Shown here piece by piece: positions 19,574 to 27,141 of a stretch of 64,000 nucleotides of DNA (position 1 is its first letter; each line of letters begins with the position of its first letter). The stretch comes from Microbacterium gubbeenense DSM 15944 (GTDB lineage: Bacteria; Actinomycetota; Actinomycetes; Actinomycetales; Microbacteriaceae), in NCBI RefSeq assembly GCF_000422745.1, contig NZ_AUGQ01000001.1:248001-312000 (forward strand). Direction: 5' to 3'. A program made the translations under genes and the position numbers. The notes under the pieces were generated by a model. It did no database searches. It was not told the DNA's origin and worked only from the letters and a program-made list of their open reading frames with translations.

Positions 19574-19756
19574 GTGGGACTGGATGACAAGATCTCGGCC
19601 GCTGCTGACAAGGCCAAGGGCAACGCGAAGGAAGCCGTTGGCAAGGCCACCAACGACGACGAAAAGGTCGCCGAGGGCAAGGCAGATCAGACCAAGGGCG
19701 ACATCAAGAGCAAGATCGAAGACGTCAAGGACAACATCAAGAAGGCGCTCGACTGA
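19574..19756 (+). CDS. CsbD-family stress protein
   Basis: A 60-residue, highly charged, Lys/Asp/Ala-rich protein of the CsbD family: LDDKISAAADKAKGNAKEAV ... ADQTKGDIKSKIEDVKDNIKKAL. These proteins are induced in general stress responses. Their molecular role is unclear. The GTG start at 19574 is five bases after a full GAAGGAGG ribosome-binding site, which decides it over longer upstream in-frame starts. A short terminator follows. Confidence 0.9.
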   Translation: MGLDDKISAAADKAKGNAKEAVGKATNDDEKVAEGKADQTKGDIKSKIEDVKDNIKKALD

Positions 19757-19772
19757 GCAGCTGATCGATGTG

Positions 19773-19796
19773 CGGCCCCTGCTTCGGCGGGGGCCG
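19773..19796 (+). terminator. Terminator after csbD
   Basis: CGGCCCC / GGGGCCG arms with a TTCG-containing loop, directly after the CsbD stop and before the 3' end of the convergent tmRNA gene. Confidence 0.65.
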
Positions 19797-19843
19797 TATC
19801 GCTGTGCCCACGGGGCGGGTTCACAGCGTGCGTACGCGACCGG

Positions 19844-20211
19844 TGGAGCTGGGGGGAATCGAACCCCCGTCCAGTACTGGGTCACTGGGTTTTCTCCGGG
19901 CGCAGTCTGTGAAGACGTTCTACTCGGCTCCGATCTTTAGCACAGACACATAGATCGACGAGCCCAGTCGCGGAAAAGTCCCATAACGCGTCACGACGCC
20001 ACGTCACAGCAAGATCCCTAAATGACGCCAGGAACCGTGTCGGGATCACCCACGGCCTGACGGACTATCGGGCTCGCTTAAGCAGCGAGGGCGAAGTCAG
20101 TGCGCTTAGAGTTGGCACTTATTAGTTTTGCAGGGGGCGTTTACGAGACAACCCTGCATCCTCGGCCCGCTTCTCTCAGATCAGCAGCCACTGTCGAAAC
20201 CGATCAGCCCC
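19844..20211 (-). ncRNA. ssrA: Transfer-messenger RNA (tmRNA)
   Basis: A 368-base tmRNA that rescues stalled ribosomes. The 5' end GGGGCTGATCGGTTTCGAC and 3' end GGGGGTTCGATTCCCCCCAG form the tRNA-like domain; GGGGCTG pairs with CAGCTCC. The messenger part starts at a GCA resume codon and runs to TAA at 20078. The genomic 3' end reads ACC followed by G, so the terminal CCA is not fully encoded and must be completed by nucleotidyltransferase. Confidence 0.97.
20078..20131 (-). other. tmRNA proteolysis tag reading frame
   Basis: Inside ssrA the resume codon GCA (20129-20131) opens the tag AKLISANSKRTDFALAA, ending at TAA. The terminal ALAA is the usual ClpXP-recognition signal. KRTDFALAA matches the style of tags in Micrococcales. 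Confidence 0.92.
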
Positions 20212-20302
20212 GTTGATCCTTCTTTCGAAGGGAACCGCGTACGCACGCTGTGGAGTTACCATCGTGCTCTCGCACGGGTGTTCGGGATCTCTCCCGAGCA
20301 GT

Positions 20303-20524
20303 TCAGTCTACATGATGGTCGTGGCCGGGGGCTGCCCCGACGAGGTGCTCCTGACCCGGCTCGATCACGACGAACTGCCCCATCATTCCTTGGTCTTCGT
20401 GCAGCAACATGTGGCAGTGGTACATGTACGGCGTCTCGGGACGTGCGAGATCGCTCGCCGCGCGGAACTCCATCAGGTCGAACTCGTCGTTGCCGCCGAT
20501 CGTCGACGGCAAGAGGATATCCGG
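20303..20524 (-). pseudogene. Multicopper oxidase C-terminal remnant
   Basis: About 70 codons encode only the C-terminal end of a multicopper oxidase. It includes PETPYMYHCHMLLHEDQGMM, with the type-1/type-3 copper motif HCHxxxHxxxxM, then GQFVVIEPGQ and a His-rich tail. Full-length enzymes are around 450-550 residues. The remaining three copper domains are absent because the DUF2200 gene begins immediately upstream. It has no start codon or ribosome-binding site of its own. It looks like a deletion relic beside tmRNA. Confidence 0.85.
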
Positions 20525-20526
20525 GA

Positions 20527-20868
20527 TCAGCCCCGCAGCACCTTCTCCATCGGGCGACCTTTCGCGAGTTCGTCGACGAGCTTGTCGAGGTACCGGACCT
20601 GCTGCACCAGCGGGTCCTCGATCTCCTGCACCTTGACTCCGCAGATCGACCCCGTGATCAACGACGCATTCTCGTTCAGCGTGGCGGCACCGAAGAAATC
20701 TGGGAACGTGCTCTCGGACGCGAGCTCGGCGTCGATCGCCGCGTCGTCCAAGCCGGTGAGCCATCTGATGACCTCGCGCAGCTCGGTCTCGGTGCGGCCC
20801 TTGCGCTCGAGCTTCGCCACGTACATCGGGTATACGGACGCGAACGTCATCGCATGGATCCGGCTCAT
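20527..20868 (-). CDS. DUF2200 family protein
   Basis: A 113-residue protein that matches my recollection of the DUF2200 family: MSRIHAMTFASVYPMYVAKLERKGRTETEL near the start, IRWLTG, and a C-terminal LDKLVDELAKGRPMEKVLRG. No signal peptide or membrane segment. Function is unknown. Distribution is patchy and such genes often sit in variable regions, which fits its position next to a gene remnant. The gene ends 2 bp before the multicopper oxidase fragment. Confidence 0.85.
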   Translation of the reverse strand: MSRIHAMTFASVYPMYVAKLERKGRTETELREVIRWLTGLDDAAIDAELASESTFPDFFGAATLNENASLITGSICGVKVQEIEDPLVQQVRYLDKLVDELAKGRPMEKVLRG

Positions 20869-20877
20869 GCGCCGAGA

Positions 20878-21210
20878 CTACAGCGGCAGGTTCACGAGAA
20901 CCACAAAGGTGAGGGTGCCGAGACCGACGCTCAACAGCGTGCGGCGTCCGAACACAAGGTGCACGGCGATCGTCACGGCGGCCGCAACGATCGCTGGCAT
21001 AACGTAGCGGGCGTTGTCGATGATCGTGGATTGGAAAGTCGACGCCGCGAGGATCGCGAGAATTCCCACCGGCATCCAGACACTGAGCGCCCGCACGATC
21101 TTTGACTCGCGCAGCGGCTTGAGAATCGCGAACGGGATCGCGCGCAGCGCGAGGGTGATGATGAACGCGATCGCGAGCACGGCCACGATGTACCAGGTGC
21201 CGGGAATCAT
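20878..21210 (-). CDS. azlD: AzlD-family branched-chain amino-acid exporter subunit
   Basis: A 110-residue membrane protein with about four helices (IVAVLAIAFIITLAL; VWMPVGILAILAASTF; IVAAAVTIAVHLVFG; LGTLTFVVLVNLPL) and the RAIPFAIL motif typical of AzlD/YgaH-like partners. It works with AzlC to export branched-chain amino acids or analogues. The ATG overlaps the azlC stop (ATGA). Confidence 0.9.
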   Translation of the reverse strand: MIPGTWYIVAVLAIAFIITLALRAIPFAILKPLRESKIVRALSVWMPVGILAILAASTFQSTIIDNARYVMPAIVAAAVTIAVHLVFGRRTLLSVGLGTLTFVVLVNLPL

Positions 21211-21917
21211 GCGATCGTTCCTCGCTTCTTCGCGACCAGGAAACGACCCGCGAGAAGCAGAAGGAAGAGCACCATCGCGGCGAACAGCGCCTGATCCGGA
21301 ACCGCGACGGCGGCGACCGCGAAGCTCAACGCCGCGAGCAGGAGCGACGGCACCTGGTCCCATTTCCGGCAGGCGTCGAGCGTCAGGGTGATGAACAGTG
21401 CACACAGCGCGAACTCGAGCCCTTCGATGGGCGTCGTCATGAGGGATCCGATGAGCAGTCCCGCGAGCCCTCCTCCGACCCAGTACGCCTGGAGCGCGAG
21501 CTGAAGGGTGATGAGGCGGGGCGAGGTCCAACGGCCGTCGTGCGACGCCGTGATCGCGTACGCCTCGTCGGTCAGCGCGTACACCGAATATGCCTTCGCG
21601 ATCGGATGACGGACCGCGCCGATCGGGAACGAGAACGCATAGAAGACGTGGCGGAAGTTCACGAGCAGCGTCGTGAGTGCGATCGTCGCAAGCGGCGTTC
21701 CTGTGGCCATCAGCCCGACGAGCAGCAGCTCGAGCGACCCGGCGTATCCGAAGATCGACAGCGCGGGCCCTGCCCACAGCGGTAACCCGGATTGCGCCAC
21801 GAGCAGCCCGAACGCGATCCCCAGGGGAAACAGCCCCAGACCAGCGGAGAGCGATGCGGCGATGCCGGCGGAGATCTCCTGCCGTCGCCATCCTGGTTCG
21901 CGGACCACATCCATCAC
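21207..21917 (-). CDS. azlC: AzlC-family branched-chain amino-acid exporter
   Basis: A 236-residue membrane protein of the AzlC/YgaZ family, with five to six helices. Diagnostic stretches are LGLFPLGIAFGLLVAQ, NFRHVFYAFSFP, VYALTDEAYAI and LFITLTLDACRKWDQVP. It forms a two-component exporter with AzlD, whose start overlaps its stop. The first two codons are both ATG (21917 and 21914). The biosynthetic ilv operon lies about 12 kb away, but no shared regulation is visible. Confidence 0.92.
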   Translation of the reverse strand: MMDVVREPGWRRQEISAGIAASLSAGLGLFPLGIAFGLLVAQSGLPLWAGPALSIFGYAGSLELLLVGLMATGTPLATIALTTLLVNFRHVFYAFSFPIGAVRHPIAKAYSVYALTDEAYAITASHDGRWTSPRLITLQLALQAYWVGGGLAGLLIGSLMTTPIEGLEFALCALFITLTLDACRKWDQVPSLLLAALSFAVAAVAVPDQALFAAMVLFLLLLAGRFLVAKKRGTIA

Positions 21918-21991
21918 CCGGTTATCATCTCAGACCAGTGCCCGGCCGATTCCGGGCATCATGGTGAGACTCCCACGGAGCAGATATTCGC

Positions 21992-22396
21992 TCACGCCGT
22001 CGGGGCACCGCGTGTCACGAGTTCCCGGAGGCGTGCAAGATCGGCCGCGACCATGCCGCAGTCGCGCTCGAACTCCTCGTCGGTCAGCTCGATCTGCCGA
22101 ACCGTGAACACGACCTCGGCGCCGTCCGGATGGGAAAAGACTCGCAGCGGGTTCGTGACGACGGTGCCCGATGGGAGCACCACGTCGTGGTCGAGGATCC
22201 CGAGCGCGTTCCGCGGCGCGAAGCGCACCAAGACCTCCCCCATCGGCGACTGCACCACGAGGTCCTCACCCCGCAGTTCGACCTCGCTCTGCGCGAGCCC
22301 CGCCGCCCACTGTGGCAGGTTCCGGGGATCTGATGCGAACCCGTACACATCGTCGACGGATGCGGGGACGACGATACTCACGTGGCGCGATTGCAT
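21992..22396 (-). CDS. SRPBCC (START-like) domain protein
   Basis: A 134-residue protein with the START/Bet v1-like pattern: an opening VSIVVPASVDDVYGFASDPRNLPQWAAGL, alternating strands, and a long C-terminal helix (DEEFERDCGMVAADLARLRELV). Such proteins bind hydrophobic ligands in a deep cavity. No ligand can be named. It stands alone between azlC and crcB, with about 75-90 bp of gene-free DNA on each side. Confidence 0.85.
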   Translation of the reverse strand: MQSRHVSIVVPASVDDVYGFASDPRNLPQWAAGLAQSEVELRGEDLVVQSPMGEVLVRFAPRNALGILDHDVVLPSGTVVTNPLRVFSHPDGAEVVFTVRQIELTDEEFERDCGMVAADLARLRELVTRGAPTA

Positions 22397-22484
22397 AGAG
22401 AGATGCTACGCGCGCCGCGTGCAGTTCGGGGGTGCTGTGCGGGCGGCTCCGACGCAGGGAACGAACGTCCCGCACCCCACGAGG

Positions 22485-22847
22485 TCAGGACGCGAACAGC
22501 GCGTATCCGCCGCCCGCGACGGCGACGCAGGCGGCGAGGGTCGCGACAGATCCGAGTGCGCCCGCCGCGAGGCGCCGCTCGAGCAGAAGGCGCGCCGCAT
22601 CGACGCTCGCCGTGCTGAACGTCGTGTACCCGCCAAGCAAACCGACTCCGAGGATCGTGGACCAGTCGCCCGAGACGGCGCCCGTCATGGCGCCAAGCGC
22701 GAAGGACCCCGTGAGGTTCACGAGGAAGATCCCCCACGGATACCGGCGACGCAGCCTCTCCGGCACCGCGTTGTCGACGAGGTACCGCAGCACAGATCCG
22801 ACGCCGCCCGCGGCGCCGACGGCGAGCGCGAGGAGCAAGACGCTCAT
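22485..22847 (-). CDS. crcB: Fluoride ion channel CrcB (second copy)
   Basis: A 120-residue, four-helix Fluc channel subunit. GAAGGVGSVLRYLVD, TLLVN-like IFLVNLTGSFALG and GLLGGYTTFSTASVD are the family motifs, including the Asn and Phe-box residues of the fluoride pore. Actinobacteria often carry two adjacent genes whose products form a heterodimeric channel. The start overlaps the upstream crcB stop as ATGA, so the two are co-translated. Confidence 0.93.
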   Translation of the reverse strand: MSVLLLALAVGAAGGVGSVLRYLVDNAVPERLRRRYPWGIFLVNLTGSFALGAMTGAVSGDWSTILGVGLLGGYTTFSTASVDAARLLLERRLAAGALGSVATLAACVAVAGGGYALFAS

Positions 22848-23254
22848 CGTCGCGCCCTTCGGATCACGGGCCACCGTCGTCCCAACAGGATCCCGAACGC
22901 CGCGCAGGCAACGCCGAGCACGACCGATGCGGCCGCGTAGACGATTCCCGCTGCCACGGATCCGCTGGCAATCGCCTCGAAAGAATCGACGGCGAGCGCG
23001 CTGTACGTCGTGTACCCCCCGAGCACGCCGGTGCCGAAGAAGAGGCGGAGTTGCGCGCGGCGGCCTGACTCGGTGCCCTGCGCGGCGAGCGCGGACAGCA
23101 GCCAACCGAGCGCGAGGGCGCCGCTGAGATTGATGAGCAGCGTTCCGAGCGGGATGCCTGCGACGTTCGGAGTCACGGCGCTCAGCAGAAAGCGGACAAT
23201 CGTTCCGAGCGCGCCGCCGACGCCGACGAGGATCGCGGAGATCATTGTCGTCAT
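22844..23254 (-). CDS. crcB: Fluoride ion channel CrcB (first copy)
   Basis: A 136-residue Fluc family channel subunit, with VGGALGTIVRFLLS, LGTLLINLSGALALG and GTGVLGGYTTYSALAVDSFE. Together with the overlapping second gene it should form a fluoride exporter. Starts at 23275 (seven codons earlier) or 23245 are alternatives, since no strong ribosome-binding site decides. I saw no convincing fluoride-riboswitch pattern in the 65 bp upstream. Confidence 0.92.
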   Translation of the reverse strand: MTTMISAILVGVGGALGTIVRFLLSAVTPNVAGIPLGTLLINLSGALALGWLLSALAAQGTESGRRAQLRLFFGTGVLGGYTTYSALAVDSFEAIASGSVAAGIVYAAASVVLGVACAAFGILLGRRWPVIRRARR

Positions 23255-23318
23255 CGGTCCCACGTGTCGCGGCATCCACTCATTATCGCGAACCCGCGAG
23301 ACGCGAGAGAATCGACGT

Positions 23319-23759
23319 ATGGATGACTTGAGAGTGCCGCCCGGCCCCGGCGCCCCGCGCGGGATCCGTGTGCCCGCGGCGGAACTCGTCGAGCATTTCT
23401 CCCGTTCGTCCGGCCCCGGCGGCCAGGGCGTCAACACGACGGACTCGCGCGTCCAGCTCAGCTTCGACGTTGCGGCAACGTCGGCTCTCGACGACGCACA
23501 GCGCGCACGCGTGCTCGCACGGCTCGAACCGCGGCTGAGCGGAGGCATCGTCACGATCACGGCATCCGAGGAGCGCGCCCAGCGGCGAAACCGGCAGGCA
23601 GCCAGGCAGCGACTCGCCGACATGCTGCGGGAGGCCGTAATGCCGGCGATCGCGCGTCGGAGCACGAAGCCGACACGGGGATCCAAGCGCCGTCGCCTGG
23701 AGGGAAAACGTCAGCGTGCCCTTACGAAGAAAGCGCGTCGGAGGCCGGACGCCGAGTAA
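23319..23759 (+). CDS. arfB: Peptidyl-tRNA hydrolase ArfB / class I RF-like rescue factor
   Basis: A 146-residue codon-independent release factor of the ArfB/YaeJ/ICT1 type. The catalytic GGQ motif is in SRSSGPGGQGVNTTDSRVQL, and the C-terminal tail is strongly basic (TRGSKRRRLEGKRQRALTKKARRR), which threads into the empty mRNA channel of stalled ribosomes. It is an alternative to the tmRNA pathway encoded 3 kb away. Divergent from crcB. The ATG at 23319 follows an AGAGAATCGACGT leader. Confidence 0.94.
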   Translation: MDDLRVPPGPGAPRGIRVPAAELVEHFSRSSGPGGQGVNTTDSRVQLSFDVAATSALDDAQRARVLARLEPRLSGGIVTITASEERAQRRNRQAARQRLADMLREAVMPAIARRSTKPTRGSKRRRLEGKRQRALTKKARRRPDAE

Positions 23760-23784
23760 GGAGTGGGGTCGACGGCGCCATGCC

Positions 23785-24315
23785 TCACACGGATTCGCGG
23801 AGTCCCGCGACGAGCGTGCGCACGCCGTAGTCGAACGCACCCGACACGTCTCCGCCGAGTCGAAACGCTCCCGACAGCTCCATCTGCAGGAAGCCCGTCG
23901 CCCAGGCGGTGAACAGTCGCGCCGCATCGAGCGCACGTTCGTCGCCGACGATCTCCGCGAGAGTGCGGATCACCGGCTGCGCTGATCGTCGCAGCGCTTC
24001 TTCGGGAGCCGCACCAGTGAAGATGAGGTGGAAGGCCTCGGGATGCGCGTGGCCGAATGCGCGATACGCCTCCGCGAGGAGAACCGGATCGGGAGCCGCC
24101 TCCACCAATCGCGCCGCGAGTGCATCGACCGACGCCTCTGCGACGGCGGCCACCAGAGCCGCCCTGTCGGCGAAGCGCTTGTACAGCGATGGGGCGCGAA
24201 CACCGACGCGCGCGGCGACGGCCTGCATCGTGAGCCCCTCGATCCCATGCTCCTCGAGGATCGCGCCGGCCGCAGCGATGACCTGTTCATTCGTGGTGCG
24301 CGGTGGTGCGGGCAT
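23785..24315 (-). CDS. TetR-family transcriptional regulator
   Basis: A 176-residue TetR repressor. The N-terminal HTH (LTMQAVAARVGVRAPSLYKRF) is followed by a C-terminal ligand domain of the TetR_C/WHG type (AFGHAHPEAFHLIFTGAAPEEAL). The ATG at 24315 has AAGGAG six bases upstream. It is divergent from a metallo-beta-lactamase-fold gene with only 50 bp between them, and that gap contains a 6-bp-arm palindrome. It therefore probably represses the hydrolase gene and itself. Confidence 0.88.
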   Translation of the reverse strand: MPAPPRTTNEQVIAAAGAILEEHGIEGLTMQAVAARVGVRAPSLYKRFADRAALVAAVAEASVDALAARLVEAAPDPVLLAEAYRAFGHAHPEAFHLIFTGAAPEEALRRSAQPVIRTLAEIVGDERALDAARLFTAWATGFLQMELSGAFRLGGDVSGAFDYGVRTLVAGLRESV

Positions 24316-24325
24316 CCGTTCTCCT

Positions 24326-24361
24326 TGGCTATTGACATTAGCCATCATGGGTGCATACCGT
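24326..24361 (+). promoter_or_regulatory. Promoter and TetR operator candidate
   Basis: TGGCTA-N7-TAGCCA (24326-24344) is a perfect palindrome that covers TTGACA at 24332-24337, a consensus -35. Eighteen bases later TACCGT (24356-24361) can act as -10, only four bases before the hydrolase ATG. A repressor on the palindrome would occlude RNA polymerase directly. Confidence 0.6.
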
Positions 24362-24365
24362 GTGC

Positions 24366-25094
24366 ATGTCAACCGAAGGGATCACCGTGAAGCTCGCCCC
24401 CTCCCTGCACCGCCTCGGCAACGACATCGTCGCCTGCTACATGCTCGATCTGCCCGACGGCATCACGCTGATCGACGCCGGCCTCCCGGGACACTGGAAC
24501 GACCTTCTGCGGGAACTTGACGCGGTCGGCCGTCCGCTAGCCGACGTTCGCGGACTCGTCCTGACCCACGGCGACAGCGACCACATCGGCTTCGCCGAGC
24601 GCCTGCGCCGAGAGACCGGCGTTCCGATCTTCATTCATGCTGCGGACGCGCACCGTGCACGCACGAGCGAGAAACCGAAGACCGCGATGGGGCCGTTGAG
24701 ACTCGGTCCGACACTCGGATTCCTTGCCTACGGTTTGCGCAAGAACGCAGTGCGTACGCGGCATGTCGAGGAGCTCGTCGAAATCGATGACGGTCACGCG
24801 CTCGACCTCCCGGGCGCGCCCCGGATCGTCGGCCTTCCCGGACACTCCCCCGGCAGCATCGCCGTGCACGTGCCCGCCGTCGACGCTGTCTTCGTCGGTG
24901 ATGCGCTTACGACCAGGCACGTACTGACCGGACATACGGGCGCCCAGCTCGCGCCCTTCACGGATGACCGCGCTGGTGCGCTCGCGTCGATCGACCAGCT
25001 CTCCCAGGTGTCCGCGTCGTGGGTGCTTCCGGGTCACGGCGCGCCGTGGCACGGCTCACCCGTCGACATCGCGGCCGCGATCCGTGAGCCCTAA
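24366..25094 (+). CDS. Metallo-beta-lactamase-fold hydrolase
   Basis: A 242-residue MBL-fold protein. The metal motif reads LVLTHGDSDHIG: the usual HxHxDH has Asp in place of the second His, a variant seen in some actinobacterial members. Further ligands are in GLPGHSPGSIAV, VFVGDALTT and VLPGHGAPW. The substrate is unknown. Lactonase, thioesterase or detoxification roles are all possible. It is controlled most likely by the divergent TetR gene. The ATG at 24366 lies just 4 bases past the -10 hexamer, so the message is probably leaderless. Confidence 0.88.
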   Translation: MSTEGITVKLAPSLHRLGNDIVACYMLDLPDGITLIDAGLPGHWNDLLRELDAVGRPLADVRGLVLTHGDSDHIGFAERLRRETGVPIFIHAADAHRARTSEKPKTAMGPLRLGPTLGFLAYGLRKNAVRTRHVEELVEIDDGHALDLPGAPRIVGLPGHSPGSIAVHVPAVDAVFVGDALTTRHVLTGHTGAQLAPFTDDRAGALASIDQLSQVSASWVLPGHGAPWHGSPVDIAAAIREP

Positions 25095-25156
25095 CGAGCA
25101 CACGCGCACAGAGCGACCGGAAACGATCACCGGTGCTCGCTACTCACGAGGCCGCC

Positions 25157-26236
25157 TCAAAGCCCCAGCACTCGGCGAGCGTTGTCGGCATACAGGCCTG
25201 ACAGCAGCCGTCGAGGAATGTCCGCTCCGGAGATCGCCCACCGCCCCTGCGGAGGGATGTCCTCCCCGGCCGCATAATCGAAGCTCTCGTCGTCGGTCTC
25301 GAGGAATCGGAAATGCGTGTGCAGGTCTTGTTCGTCGAGCGGGAACGCGTCTGTGCCGAACAGCACGCGATCCGGATACTTCTCCACGAGCCGACGAAAT
25401 CGGCGCGGCTGACGCCCCAACTCGGCGAGGCGGCCCGCAATGTCGATCGACAGATTGGGCGCACCGTTCAGAAGCCGCTCGACGCGATCAAGGTCTTCCG
25501 CCACACAACCGACATGAGCACCGATGTACTGCGTGCCCGGCGTCGCGCTCAGCAGCCGCTCGAATGATTCGATGAGATCGTCGAATCGTGGAAACCTCGC
25601 GCGATCGGCGAAAGACCACTGCGGCATCGCGGAGAGCTCGTCAATGCGCTCGTTGCGTTCATCGAGAGGATCGAAGAACGCACGCGGGTCGGCGACGTGA
25701 ATCAGCACGGGCAGGCCGAGTTCGCCGGCGACGTTGAGAATGTGCACGACCTCCGGCGCGTCCGGCAGCACAAGGGCGCCGTGTGAGCCACGCACCGACA
25801 ACCCGAGGTTCTTCCAGACCTTCACCCCGCGCGCTCCCCGCGCCGCCGATTCTCGAAGCTGACGTTCGATGGCCTCGACGCCGTGGGGCTCGGCCAGCAG
25901 ATCCCAGTCGAGCTGGCAGAAGGTGACGAGACGTCCGGGATGAGCGCGGTCGTATCGATCGAGGTTGGCTTCCAGCTCGTCGCCCCAGCGCCCATCGAGG
26001 TTCACGATCGCCGCGAGGTTGGTCTCGTCCATGAGATCGACGAGGCGGGCGACATCGGGGGCGCACCAATCATCGGTGAGCCAGCGCCCCAGGTGATTAT
26101 GTACGTCGATCGCGGGCACGATCGCACGATGCACGTGCGTCGCCGGCAGGCTCACCTGCGCGCGCGGCCGCCAGCATGCCAGAAGCAGTTCAGATTCCGT
26201 CGCAGAATCAGACGGTTCGATCATGCTGTCGGACAT
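25157..26236 (-). CDS. Amidohydrolase_2-family TIM-barrel hydrolase
   Basis: A 359-residue metal-dependent hydrolase of the PF04909 type. Metal ligands are likely the HxH of AIDVHNHLGRW, the His of LPVLIHVADPRAF and of YIGAHVGCVAEDL, and the Asp of RVLFGTDAFPL. The first 45 residues are a variable N-terminal extension. Family members are decarboxylases, lactonases or hydrolases, not the NagA-type sugar deacetylases. It is 1 bp after the GH114 gene and may act on a sugar-acid or lactone from the same substrate. Its role in the cluster is undetermined. The start is at 26236 or the ATG at 26224. Confidence 0.82.
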   Translation of the reverse strand: MSDSMIEPSDSATESELLLACWRPRAQVSLPATHVHRAIVPAIDVHNHLGRWLTDDWCAPDVARLVDLMDETNLAAIVNLDGRWGDELEANLDRYDRAHPGRLVTFCQLDWDLLAEPHGVEAIERQLRESAARGARGVKVWKNLGLSVRGSHGALVLPDAPEVVHILNVAGELGLPVLIHVADPRAFFDPLDERNERIDELSAMPQWSFADRARFPRFDDLIESFERLLSATPGTQYIGAHVGCVAEDLDRVERLLNGAPNLSIDIAGRLAELGRQPRRFRRLVEKYPDRVLFGTDAFPLDEQDLHTHFRFLETDDESFDYAAGEDIPPQGRWAISGADIPRRLLSGLYADNARRVLGL

Positions 26237-26237
26237 C

Positions 26238-27098
26238 TCAGCACGCGTCGTAGACGTATCCGGAGCTGCCCGCGGGCACCAGCTCGACGTCCCGGAGGAT
26301 CGTCAGCGGCGCGCGATCTGCGAGCACGCACACCTCATCGAACGTCATCCCCGCTTTCTCGAGCGCCTCGGGATACTCGATCTGCAGGACGTGGTCGCCG
26401 TAGACATCGGTGTATGCGGCGCATTCCTGCCACACACCGCACTCCTCCGTGACGGCGAAGTCGAAGCCGATCTCGTCGTGTGCGACCTGCGTGATCTCGG
26501 CGGAGTTCTTCTGCGCAATGGCCATGCCCGCGTCGTGTGTGCGCGTGACGTACGCCTCCGCCAGTGCGTGCGCCCCTGATTCATCGATCTCGTCGAACCG
26601 CGTCCAGGTATCGAGGTTGTCGATCTCGACCGCGTCGAACCCGTCGTCCTCGCACCCATCGATAACGGGGCCGAGGATCTCGAGGATGCCGTCTCGTTGG
26701 GCCGAAGTGCTGGGATCCAAGACATACTCGTCCGGCCATTCCGGGTCGATGACGAGCTCACCGTTCGAATCGTGCAGCAACAGGTCCTCGCGCTCGAGCC
26801 AGAACTCCGCATCGTCGGGCTGCGTCTGAAATCCATTGACGTAGCAGACGCTGTAGGCGCCGTCGAGCGGCTCGGATGTCGCGTCGCGCACGACGACGTC
26901 GATCGCAGTGGGACCTCCCCCGAGATCCAGCTCGTCGTACGACCCGCCGAGCTGGTAGTCGAACACCCCGCTCGTCGGCGGTAAAGCGACGTCGCTGCTC
27001 TCGCTGGCGGGCGTCACAGCATCGGCCGCTCCGGCAGAGCACGCGACGAGCAGTGAGGCGGCAATAATCGCGCCGCCGAGGGACGTGAGTTTCTTCAT
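26238..27098 (-). CDS. GH114 endo-alpha-1,4-polygalactosaminidase-like lipoprotein
   Basis: A 286-residue secreted lipoprotein: MKKLTSLGGAIIAASLLVAC is the signal with lipobox. The mature part matches the GH114 (Ega3/spherulin-4-like) TIM barrel: FDYQLGGSYDEL, YSVCYVNGFQTQ, FDAVEIDNLDTWTRFDE with the acidic catalytic region, AIAQKN, and FAVTEECGVWQECAAYTD. GH114 enzymes cut de-N-acetylated alpha-1,4-galactosamine chains in fungal galactosaminogalactan. Surface anchoring fits depolymerisation outside the cell ahead of import. Downstream of the aldolase gene (43-bp gap) and 1 bp before the amidohydrolase. The start has no strong ribosome-binding site. Confidence 0.83.
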   Translation of the reverse strand: MKKLTSLGGAIIAASLLVACSAGAADAVTPASESSDVALPPTSGVFDYQLGGSYDELDLGGGPTAIDVVVRDATSEPLDGAYSVCYVNGFQTQPDDAEFWLEREDLLLHDSNGELVIDPEWPDEYVLDPSTSAQRDGILEILGPVIDGCEDDGFDAVEIDNLDTWTRFDEIDESGAHALAEAYVTRTHDAGMAIAQKNSAEITQVAHDEIGFDFAVTEECGVWQECAAYTDVYGDHVLQIEYPEALEKAGMTFDEVCVLADRAPLTILRDVELVPAGSSGYVYDAC

Positions 27099-27141
27099 GG
27101 CAGGGGTCACTTTCGTCGACGTTATCGTGCGAGACTGCCGA

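Noticed and set aside
23255..23318. Fluoride riboswitch before crcB
   Set aside because: No match to the crcB RNA motif could be seen in the short divergent gap.
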